This document shows positions 31,860-42,499 of a DNA stretch of 64,000 nt, piece after piece. Origin of the DNA: Morinoia aosen. Its lineage: Eukaryota > Arthropoda > Malacostraca > Amphipoda > Talitridae. The translations under genes were made by a program, and so were the position numbers. How positions within the stretch are numbered: position 1 is the first letter of the stretch; every line of letters begins with the position of its first letter. Location of the stretch: contig CM059562.1 in NCBI GenBank assembly GCA_030386875.1, positions 61,316,201 to 61,380,200 on the forward strand. The letters are read 5' to 3'. The notes below the pieces were generated by a model that worked only from the letters and a program-made list of their open reading frames with translations, made no database searches and was not told the DNA's origin.

Positions 31860-34800
31860 CAAGGTTTCAATTAATACGAACGAAATATTTTCCTGCTATC
31901 ACTTGGTTTTATTGGATTGTTAAAAATTTCCCGTTTTTGTGTAACCCGTTAGGATATTCAGAATTGAAAATATTTCTAACAATTTTTTTGACTAACCTCA
32001 ACATTACGTGAGGCAAAGAATCGAAATGATATTCTTTGTTTCAGTCCATGTGCTGTGAAAAACTCCAAGCATAAAATTACGGAGCTGCTGGGCTTGCTTA
32101 ATTCCGTATTCTTGAGTCGAAGTTCATAGAGTAACGGAGGTCAAGTTTTCGTTGAATAATTTCTATCAGAATTATAGTGATTGCGCGTACGAGTCACAAA
32201 ATATGCTCTGGCTGTTCGTTCAAAATTTACTAAATTTTGCAAGTTTTGTCAGCTGCAATGTTAAACTTGGAGTTCGACCAGTCAGAAATTGTGCGCATTG
32301 TAGATCATTACTGGTGCACAAACAATTTTCTATTCAGGGTCTGAACGTTTGTGAAACATTAAAAAAACACCACACCTGCCCGAAATCATTTAACGCTTAC
32401 TATTTGCATTGACCTGTTGCATTTTATAGTCATATGGTAGGTAAATCATGAAAACAACTAAATTTCTCATGAAATAGACTGTCAATTTGTTCACGCGCAA
32501 AACATCATCACAGCCGAATTGCTTCTGTGAGAAAATCAGCCTCAAACTCCAAATAAATGCACACGGAAAATAGCTTAGAAAGAAATGAATGGGTGGAATA
32601 TTTCATTGCCTTTAACTCAGACAACGACCGAGGAACGATGACAAATGTCATGCAATCGTGAGTAGTGAAAAATGTCATCTCTCATCCCCAAATATAAACG
32701 CCTTTTCATATTTTTCATCGTCTCTCGGGATTTTTTCTCCATTTTAACGACGCTGCAAACTAACATTGGTTTTAAATTGACGACAGCATACCCACGGAAA
32801 CATTGTGTATTGGCTTGTGAGATATTTTAATTAGCCTTGAGAAGAAACCTGAAGAATAGTCGTTGAAATTTTTCTGCAGAGCCTAGTATTCGAGTTGAAA
32901 TGTTTGGCCTCGCATTTTGAAAACTTATCGTTAAATGAAAACTTTTTGTCATAATCTGTGAGGCATGATTTATGATCGTGATTTGGGGATGTACTTAATT
33001 AATTGATTTTATGTGATGAATTGTTGTACTGTAGACGAGATGAGCCCGGTTGGTACAAGCTGAGTCAAAACTATTTGTAAGCGAAATGGGAAAACCAAAT
33101 TTTGTCGATGAAACTATTTCGGTAATTTCACGACCATTATCTGACACAATTTTCAAATTGTAGATTAATTTTCTACATAAACCAGTAAGTACACTGGGAA
33201 ATAGAAAAAAACGAGGAGTAGCACAAAAAAAGTTAGGAAAAACGGCTTCGACTGAAATAATACTAACATAAAAATAAAATCTTGAACTATACTACAAAAT
33301 TTTCGATTCCTAAAGCTTATACGCGCATTCTCTTGACTGGACTAAATACGTAATTCTTAGAAAACTTCTGACTGACTCGTCAATTTTACTGCAATCAAAC
33401 ACTGGATAGAATTTGTTCGTATTAAATTCCATGTAAGCAAAAGCTTTCTTCCCGTGAGAAATATATTCCTAGCCAGATAAAGGATAAACAAAGTCTTCCA
33501 AGAAGCTTTCTAATTCGCAAGTTCTTCACGTGTGTTTATTTTAGTAAAAGAAAAAAAAAATTTACATATCAAAGTTGGCTACACAGATATAAGAATACCC
33601 TCTAAAAAACTGATGGAGAATTGCGCAAAACTAAGTAAACTCCAGAAATAATTCACGAATGATACTTCATTCCACTTAAATTTCGTGCCCAAAGAATTCA
33701 CGAATATACTTCCACATAAATTTCGTACCCAAACCTACACTAAACTAACCTGATAATCAAACCAGCCCTATTCTAATTTCTATTTGCCTGACGACAGTTC
33801 ACCTCCTGATGGCCAGTTGGGAGTTGAGATGATTATAGATCAGTGATTTTTAGAACATTGAGGGAGCAATATTTGTAGCAAGGCATTATATCTAATTATC
33901 CCAGATTTTATTTAGATTCATGTGAAAAGAGCATTAAATTTTTTCGCTGTGAATGTAAAGACAAGTGCGATTTTCCTCTGTACTACGTGAACAAATCACT
34001 AACACTATAAGCTCAGATCCAGAGATTGACATCTCTGGAGTCGAAGGGGCCGAATAAGTACACCAATATGAGTCAATTGGAGGAACTTAATTTGAAGTAG
34101 AATATTGAGTTGGAGAAAGGCAGCTTTCATGGTTAGAAAATCCCTAAAGTAAATACTATTAAAAATGTGAGCCAATCTTAATAACATGTTTTGAAAACTT
34201 CACAAGCGAATAAAAAAATTTGCATTTCAACATTATCGACTGTTTTTCAATAGTGCCGCAAATGCTTTTAGCTTCTTTAAACATACACAGTCTTTTTGAA
34301 GATGTGAGTTAGTGTTTTCCGTTTGATATTTTTAGACATGTATCCATGCGCACTTTTAATCTAGAAGTTCCGGTGTTCAAAAATAAATAGTCTTACTACA
34401 CCACCAATTCTTGAATTATGAAATAAAATTTTATTAATTGGTTGCAAGTCTATGACTATCGAACGCCAGATTGCAAGTGATCGCACACCAGACGGCGCTC
34501 ATTTATATTTCGAATGTCTTTAACGAGCTGCGTCGTGTGAAGTTGTGAGCAGTGACCAATTACTTCTTTGAAGTAAGCGAATTATATTGAAGACCGACTT
34601 AATACCGTAGTAATGCATGCAAACAATACCTCTAATGATTGCTTCGAACTGTAACAAGTTCTAGTTCAAAATATTCATTACATTTCATTTATCTACATTT
34701 ATTCATATGTAGAATATTCGAACAATCACTCACTGAAAATTTGAAATGAATACGCTTCTAAGCGTTATCATATGGATATAAAGATTGTTTGTGGTATATT

Positions 34801-35280
34801 CAATTATAAGATACTAAGCAAAAAATTTCACCTCAAATATCAATTGATTTACAAAAAGCGTGAAAACTTTTTGTGGAATTCTTTAACATCGCATCATTAT
34901 AAATTCGAGCAGTCACGTCTGGTCAAACGTCAATAACGGTAAAACCTTCCAGCCGACAGAAGAGATCAATTTGGCTTCTTGACGAGCTTGGAGAAGAATT
35001 TTAAATGGGAATTTCTGAATGCTCATGAGCAAAGGAATTAATGAAAGGCATTTTCAACTAATGAGCATAAATAAATTCTAAGTGTGCACGAAAATTGTTT
35101 CATGGTTTAAGAGTGTGACTAGATACTCCATAGATACTCCATAAAAAGTCACGCCGTTTCGTGGATTACAGTCCGATGTTAATCAGCGTCGAATCGAAGC
35201 TGCTGGCAACGTTGCCGCGCTGCGCAGCGGCTGAGCAATAATGTCTACTAGACAGCAGTGTCTGCCTTTAGAACGAGCAT
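31860..35280. other. No supported gene
   Basis: AT-rich DNA without recognisable coding, RNA or transposon features. Two nearly repeated phrases around ATTTCGTGCCCAAA and ATTTCGTACCCAAA (33676-33735) form a short imperfect duplication. Confidence 0.45.
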
Positions 35281-35387
35281 GCTGCATAAAAGGGGGCAGT
35301 TTCGTGCAGCCAAATTGACCGCCACCCAAAATGCTGCGGCTTTTTGTCCTGAACTGCGCTGTGTGGATTTCTCTGCTCTGTTCATAG
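35281..35387 (+). other. Candidate promoter and first exon of a secreted protein (uncertain)
   Basis: A GC-rich island contains a TATA-like CATAAAAGG (35285-35293), then about 40 bp on ATG (35331) opening MLRLFVLNCAVWISLLCS and a TAG. The peptide is a good signal-peptide shape, but no GTRAGT donor lies before the stop and no downstream plus-strand exon was recognised. It may be a decayed first exon or chance. Confidence 0.25.
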
Positions 35388-35689
35388 CAAAAACTGAAAA
35401 TATTTAACTTGTTATTTATCCTTTTCTAATAAAGAATTCAACGCAAAGCAAATTTTGAAGGCAAAGGTTGCTTTTAATCTGCTTTTATCGAGAATAAGCT
35501 TCGCAACATATCTAGGTACATACCTGTAAACTTATGTTGTGATCAAATTCAGACAATATACCGCAAATGCCACAATTATGAAAACGAAACGTTTTACCAA
35601 GCTTCTCTATGAAACACAGTAAAACTGAAAGTTTTTTAACTGAACACAAAGCTCGAAGGCTCTTCAGCAATAATCAAAAGCATTTTTTC

Positions 35690-36430
35690 ATTATGGTCAC
35701 CAGTACTTTTAATGACAGACCTATCTACTTAAGAAGGCTTTGCAGGCACGCAGTCGGAAACACAAAGCACATCCTCGACACAGATTAGACTTCACGAGAC
35801 GAAGAGAATCATGAGTAGTGCTGCAGACCTTATCATCCAAGATGGACCTCACAGGCAAGTCTAGCGGGGTTATATCTGGGCTCCTCGTAAGCAATTCTTC
35901 TTTGCTGATAAATGAAGGAACGTGCGATTGAATCTAGCGTTAAGTCTTTTTTGAGCCATGGGGTGGAGCACAGCCTTGTTGATCCCAAGGTGAACTACCT
36001 AAATTTGTCCTTGACCAAGGAAACAATTCTTCTCCCAATATGTCTGCAATATAAGTTGGACGCCTGAAGAAACAAAACGAGAGGAGGCCTCCCAGTGGCT
36101 GTAAATGCAGCTCAGATCGTCTTAGAAAGTGCATTCTAGCGTCATTTCGGTTTTCTGCCTTTCAATGACTCATCTTTGACACAAACTCTTTCAATGTGGA
36201 GGTTGAGACTTTGATGAACGTCGATTTTGTTTTCGTCCGCGAAAACCGTCATGGGCAGCGTGCCATTTCCTTAGAAATTGAGAATGTGTCGACACCTGTC
36301 GAACTTCGTATGTTCATGAGCTGTCGAAAGAGATATACTTTGAGATCTTCTTTCAGATCCAGGCGAATTGAAATCTGACTAACTCCTGCTGCTGTGGCCA
36401 ATGAAGTACCAACGCTGATGTTTTATGCTC
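35690..36430 (-). pseudogene. Mariner-like transposase relic
   Basis: Minus-strand frames give, in family order: LATAAGVSQISIRLDLKEDL (helix-turn-helix part), VFADENKIDVHQSLN (first Asp block, usually FTDEKxFxxxQ), KDESLKGRK, AAFTATGRPPLVL, WDQQGCAPPHGSKKT (remnant of FQQDGAPAH), and FISKEELLTRSPDITPLDLP (third block SPDLNPxDxxVW). Each piece is in a different frame or separated by stops. It is an old, dead Tc1/mariner-superfamily copy, distinct from the Tc1 elements at 11-13 kb. Confidence 0.7.
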
Positions 36431-36479
36431 AATTCTTCTCAAATGTTTTTGATATGATGTTTTGTTCACACGGATAATT

Positions 36480-39400
36480 TTTGATGTTTTACTAGGTTCT
36501 TAAACCTTGTCACGACTCTCCAAGCTGTTTTGCGATGATTATGTAGCTTTTTAACAAAACCTAAATTTCGCTCACTATTTTTATTCAGGAATACGATTAT
36601 GCTTCTACCAATAACCATTAAAAAATTTAGTTTTCATACATTCTTCTTCAGTAATGTAAAATAGATACTATAAGATACAAAATGAAATAAAAACTAATAA
36701 CATGCTTTGGAAATCAACCTGTTCGATGTTATTCCAAATTCTCATCGGTTTGTTAAATTCTTCCGACTGCAGGGTGTGTAGTTGAAGGCTCGCTAGCGTC
36801 GTTACTTCCCAGGCTAACTTTTTTGCCAGAGCATACATATTTTTCGCCACCTAAGGGATTTAATCACTTGGGCGGCGAAAAACATGCATGCAGGCGGCGA
36901 AAACGTTGGACTGGGTTGTATGCCTGAATGCTTGCCATCTCACTCAGTTGCTTACATAAGTCAGTGTGTACTATACTGTCAGCTCTCAACAAACACGTAG
37001 TGCACAATACAACAATTTGCTTCTAGAAATATCACTGCGTAAACTTGAAGTTCCTTTTCACATAGATTATTCATGTTTTCCACTAATCTGTACGAGGAAA
37101 AGTTTATTTTCTTCTCAGTCAAATTTATCTTATTCCCAAACGTCTTACTTTAGACAGGATCTGTAAAAATTAGCAAATATACGAAGGGCAGTTTCTATTA
37201 CCTTCCATACAAGTCATTTCTGGAAAAATGTTTAATTGAGACTCAATCAAGTCTTCTTCTCACATAACATGAATGTGAACAACATTTTTGAGCTAAAAAC
37301 TCGTCATACAAACAACCTGACAGAATGGGTTACAAGAAGTCTAGTACACTTCCATTTCAATCACATCTGTTCAATTTCGAATGAATAAAACTGATTTTTT
37401 CATCTGGAAGAAATTTTTCATCAAATCATTTTGCTTCCAAACTTTCGAGTAACGTAATGTGAAAATTAATAATGTGGCACATGGCTATAAGCTGTAAAGC
37501 TAACATGAAAAACTTACGAGAACTCCTGAAAATAAGCGGGAAGCCGCTTACATAAGCGACTGTAAGAAATGATCCAGCCAAAAGTACCTACGAGCGACAG
37601 AAAGTCGATCGTCCAGTTCACGCTTCACCGTCACACATTTCTTATCACAGCACAAATCACCGACAGGCATTAATAGCTGATCTTAGTAAGAGCTCTACTT
37701 CGTAGGGAAAATATTGTACCGATTATTCCTGAGCTTTAGATTGTGACGTGAAATCTTCTTTGACCGATGGATTTATCATTATTCAATTGCATATTCCTGA
37801 CGCTGTGGTTCTTGAAAATGCCTTGTTGCCTTGTAGTGTAGCTGTATTCGTATTTCTGAAGTTAAATGAATATTCAGTTTCACTATCCCATAATACAAAT
37901 GAATATTGTGTGCTGCTATATTTGATGAACAATATAAGCAGTAAAAGTATCAGAAAACATGCAGAGAAACTAAAGAAGTCGAAAAAGTCAGATGAACCGT
38001 CACACTGGCTGTCCAATTCACAATTTCCATCTCACTAGTTCGCGGAACATATCCTGTTGATTCCAAGATATTCGTTTCGTGGAATGTACAGCTATATGAA
38101 GCGCTACAAATCCAGCCGCGGGATGTCCCTGTTCCAGTGTGAATAATTAAGAAGTGGTTGCTGCTACTTAAACTTGCTAGCATATGATGAGTGACGTGAA
38201 AACACAAACCGATTAATGTTATGCTAAAGCATATGATATTAACCTGGTATGTCTCGTGACGTCACGAGAGGGTTCACAGATAACGCGTCATTTGTGGTGA
38301 ATCGACGTGACATAATTCCATCAACTGTAATGTATCCAATTTCCCCATAGAACTGAGCTCACTAGGCTTTACATAAGCTAAGGAGAAGTGCAGCATTACT
38401 ATATCTGTCAAATGAGTGTAAAAAGAACAGTTTCCCATGGTTATTTCTGATATAACACAAAATAAACGCGTAGCCAAGCTTGGTTTGGCCCACCGTAAAA
38501 CCTGCGTCATCATTTCAGACAATAATTATTCGAACAAAATGAATCTAATGACAAGGGTCTTCATTTTATCACGGGAGCTGAAGTTACATTGGGCAAAATT
38601 ACCACTCACAGTTTTAATTGATAAGGCAAAACTACCTCTCACACGAGATTGCTAAGAACCGCCTGAGCGACAACTTGGCACTGTTCAATGAGCGCACGGG
38701 AAACCTCAAAACTTGACCAAAAGAAAGTGAACTCTTCCTGAGTTACGATTTCGTTCTTCAAAAGCCGCGCCATTCCGCATCATGTCTGCGGATCCCATAT
38801 TTGATCATAAGTAAATCAGAAATACAAAATACATGAGCCAAATCTTTATGATAGTAATTTTCATTCCTCTACAGACCATTTCCGCTTTTTTTTATTTCTA
38901 ACACATAATATCGCAGAAGTTTTGATGGAAACTATCTTGAGCAACGTCTCAACTGCATTGTATTTAAAATTTCCTCCATCTACCGGACACAATTGTGACG
39001 TCATTGCTATGCTGTCCCGTTTATGAGTAGAAATGGAGATGTTGGAGGCATTGATGCTACCAATGAGTCCTACCTGCATCTCCACGCCTGCCACTGCACC
39101 AAGCACGTCAGCATATGTACAGTGGAAATAAATGCATCACTTCGTTCAGTTTTCTTCATAACTTCTACGGTATTGGGTTTGAGTGATCAAAAAATACATT
39201 TTTGGCCTGTAAAGATATGCAAAATTCTAATATATACTTGCTTGCTCGTTGAGTGTACTCGCATTTATTTTCGAATGATTAATGAGGAAATGACAGTCCT
39301 GATAGGGAGCGTTGCAACCAAGGAAGTTGTATCCATCTTCTTTGGTTGCAACACTTGGGATAGTGCGGTTACAACTCGTGTATATTTGAAAGTGATGGTG

Positions 39401-41281
39401 TCCAATTTCAAGCGTTATTGTTCGTTGAACGTGGCTAAAGTTTTGTTATAAGTGGCGATTTATGACGACATGGTGATGCGTGGTTTCAATCCGTATAGGC
39501 CTTATTTTCCTTTTCAGAAAAAAACTAGCAAAGAAGTCTAACCATCTATCTGATAACTCATATGTTTCAGTTATAAAATGAGGCTCCTACGCATATTGCA
39601 AAAAAATACATAAGTAGAATATTTATTTGCATTGATTGTCTAATGCGTTAGAGCAAGCTAACGTCGAGCATCTACTTAAGCTAAGCCTGACTATACGGTC
39701 ATTTTCTGGAGTGTCAGAAACTATACGGTGGCAAATTGAACTTTCTTAAAAGCTTAAACAAAGTAACACTGTATATTGCATAACTTCTTGTATTTAAAAA
39801 GCCTGGTCAACTACGTTCAATGGCAAATAAACGATTCATTGGATACAAATGGCACAAAATCTGTCACCATTTTTGTGACGTCATGATTTCTACATACAAG
39901 GCTTTTGTTAAATCATTATTGTAACGTTTGACAATTGGTAAAGTTGCTCGTTTGCTAGTTTCACATGAAAACAATTTTCCTCTTGAAAAAATTTTGGCTT
40001 TCATAGAAATTTTTTAATCTAATCATAGTTGCTCTAGCCTCTGCAAATACTTGTCGTTTATGTTCTATTATATAGACATTCTCAGCTCAACCAGATAAGA
40101 AATAGATACTCAGAACAAATGGATTTGTTTCGTAAAATACCGTAGACCCATGGAAAGAGTGTCATAGTTAATACACAATGTGTATGTCTAACATTGCAGG
40201 ACGCAATAATGCGTCGAAACACGCTTATGCCTTACATTAGTGAGCCAGTTTTGAGAATGTTTTACACGCACTAGTAGATCTTATTGTGTATGATTTGCTT
40301 TTTTCAGTCTAGGGTGATGTTTCCCATTGAATTTGTGATCACTTACAGTGATCGGTTTCCGTATCAGCTGCATAAATAGATCATGGTCAAATTCGCTGCA
40401 CACTGAATATCATTCGGTCAAGTGAGTGACATGGTCGTCGTTACTCATGTAGCGAGTTAAATAAAGAGCAACTTCAGAATATTACCCAAAGTAAATTTTG
40501 AGAGGGATTTTCTTCTCATCATTAATGGAATATATTCTTCGTCGGTATAATACATGAAATATCAACGCTAATTTTATTTCAAATAAAAAGGTCATATTCG
40601 TTAATGTATTTCCCCTGACGATGGTTTTTTAGGGCGCAAATTCATTCTCTTGCATTGCTGGACATTTGTTCCGCAGTGTTTTTGCTGTGTTACTATCCGT
40701 GTGAGTTTAATCATAGTTTACCCAAATAATATAACGTAATTTTAAATGACTTCCAGAATTTAGTCGCCTTATTGTGCTCTTGCAGAGGGAAGCTCTCGCT
40801 CGACCATGTCAAGTAACAGCATCCAGTTTTTCTCGACGGAGCGTCTTTTTCTCGCCAACTCCTAAATCATATCCAGTTGTGTATGAATGGACACCGTCTA
40901 AAACTAACGTGAATATTTTACACTGCCCTGAGGATTACATGAGCAGCGAATAATTTTGAATTTCTAGCTTACTTTCTAAAATTTATTTATTCATGTTCGA
41001 TGACACCCCAGCACTGCATTGTGTCAGATGTAATGTTTTCTGAGCTTTAACCGCGCATTTTGCTAATCAACAAGGTGAATACAATGACGCCATTGGTATT
41101 CACTCAATCAATCAAATGAAATGCCGGAATCAATCACAATAGACATTCACACGAAAGAGCGAGTTCCAAAAATTCGTGTTCACTTCTCAGCTAAAAGTCA
41201 TGGAACACCGATATTCCAAGCTAATCATCGTTATCTGAAAATCACTCAGCTTCAACTCCTTGCAATTTATGAGCTGCGATG
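36480..41281. other. No supported gene
   Basis: The longest frame (142 codons, 39023-39451, plus) has no known motif and ordinary AT-rich composition. An 18-bp perfect palindrome containing TGACGTCA is at 38252-38269. No transposon protein was recognised. A weak hammerhead-like phrase at 40617-40645 lacks the GAAAC part. Confidence 0.45.
38252..38269. promoter_or_regulatory. Perfect 18-bp palindrome with CRE core
   Basis: TCTCGTGACGTCACGAGA is a perfect palindrome whose centre TGACGTCA is the consensus CREB/ATF site. No adjacent gene is recognised, so a regulatory role is speculative. Confidence 0.35.
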
Positions 41282-41378
41282 AATCTAAAAATATAAAATA
41301 ACTTTAGCATTGATGCTTTCAAGCTTAAGAATAAAAAGCAAGGCGAAAATCGCTACACGTAAAGTCCTTCCTCACTAA

Positions 41379-41823
41379 GTGAGGATGTTAAATTCCTTGT
41401 TAATAAGTTTTCCACAACTCAAAATTCAAACGATTCTAGTGAAAAATTTTACAATTGGACCTCTCTTCCGTTTTAAAGACATACTGTCATCCTCACTGTG
41501 CCCGTCTCTGGTGTACCAAAACAGCTGTTCACGTTGTGAATCGCGATACGTTGGTTCTACCTGCCGTATCCTGATGACTAAAGATTCGGAGCCGTTGGGC
41601 GAAGTTGCAGATCTGGTCTTCCTCTTGGGTCCCCCCACTGTCCTCTGTTAGATCTCATGCAGACAAGTGCTATGTTCCGGTCTCCCTAAACAACTTTGCA
41701 ATCATGGCCAGTACCTCTTACAGAACAGATCTTACCGTTCTCGAATCCTTGCATATTTTCAAAATGAAACCTACTCTGAATAACACCCTAAGTGCTTTTT
41801 CGCTTCGAGTTGCCAACACATAA
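41379..41823 (+). pseudogene. Penelope-like GIY-YIG endonuclease fragment (frameshifted)
   Basis: From 41379 the frame reads FTIGPLFRFKDILSSSLCPS, LVYQNSCSRCESRYVGSTCR, the GIY-YIG entry with its CxxC. At about 41600 the frame shifts and continues with WVPPLSSVRSHADKC and then LTVLESLHIFKMKPTLNN, the conserved catalytic-Glu end. It aligns in order with residues 410-535 of the intact protein at 24942-26576 but is clearly a different family. No RT domain remains. Confidence 0.8.
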
Positions 41824-41949
41824 TTCAGTTTTCCTTTACATTGTATGTTTTTCCCGTTGTTGTTCGTGTTTTTCAGAGTTTAAACTTTTAGTAACACTCC
41901 ATCATTGAATTAATCTTTCCTCTTTTGGTTTTGTTTTACAGAGATCTTG

Positions 41950-41980
41950 CTGAAGATGGACTGTTAGTCCGAAACGTTCA
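41950..41980 (+). ncRNA. Hammerhead ribozyme motif in second Penelope-like copy
   Basis: The core is CTGAAGA (41950-41956) and GAAAC (41971-41975), with stem II GGACT/AGTCC (41958-41962 with 41966-41970). Stem III is the palindrome ACGT. Stem I pairs three bases (TTG with CAG, one wobble). It has the same one-base insertion after the core as the other two copies. Confidence 0.55.
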
Positions 41981-42297
41981 GTTTTATTTTATCATTTTTA
42001 ATAAAAATTGCTTTACGTGTAGCGATTTTCGCCTTTCTTTTAAATTTAAAAATATCGCAATAATGCTTCTATGAACGCCGCCCGTTCCTAGTTTAATTGA
42101 TATGGTAACAAAATTCGGTATTGGTTGTGGAATTCTTACAGTTTGAATGAGTTTGGTTTTCTTAAATGAGTTTCATCATAGTGCATACGAACGTAAGCCA
42201 GTTGAGGGGCTGCAACCGTCGAAGGAAGGCTCATGACTCCTCTCTTGAACAGAAGACTGCGCGACACTGTACCTCTCATGCGCGGAGCCACCTTTAA

Positions 42298-42489
42298 CTA
42301 CTGGATTATTGATTGTTTGAGAAGACAGTGAGGGTCAAGCGTCAGGGAAGTCCGTGCAGATATCATTAGGTTGCCGTTACAAATATGGTCGTGTTTGTGA
42401 TGAAACTTCATCAACGTTCGATTGAATCGCTCAGTCAGTTGCATTCGGGATGGAAGTGTAGCAATGACGGATTTCTGCGGTGACCTCAT
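42298..42489 (-). pseudogene. LTR-retrotransposon integrase scrap (tentative)
   Basis: A minus-strand frame contains LPSRMQLTERFNRTLMKF, resembling the (Q)xNGLTERFNRTL block that carries the catalytic Glu of gypsy/BEL integrases. Only this block is recognisable and neither LTRs nor RT are seen nearby. It could be a chance match of about nine residues. Confidence 0.35.
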
Positions 42490-42499
42490 TAATCATTTT

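Larger units (their letters stand above)
41282..42055 (+). mobile_element. Second Penelope-like element, decayed and truncated
   Basis: Perfect 25-bp inverted arms lie at 41340-41364 and 42011-42035. Likely target duplication copies AAT(C/T)TAAAAATAT lie at 41282-41294 and 42043-42055. Between the arms are the last part of a GIY-YIG domain (broken) and a hammerhead motif at 41950-41978. The arms differ in sequence from those of the element at 24.9 kb. Confidence 0.75.

Noticed and set aside
39023-39451. 142-codon plus-strand open frame
   Set aside because: No domain motif, no GC or codon signal different from the surroundings, no splice context; probably chance.
40617-40650. Hammerhead-like CTGACGATGG
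   Set aside because: The GAAAC half and stem II partner are missing, and no inverted arms flank it.
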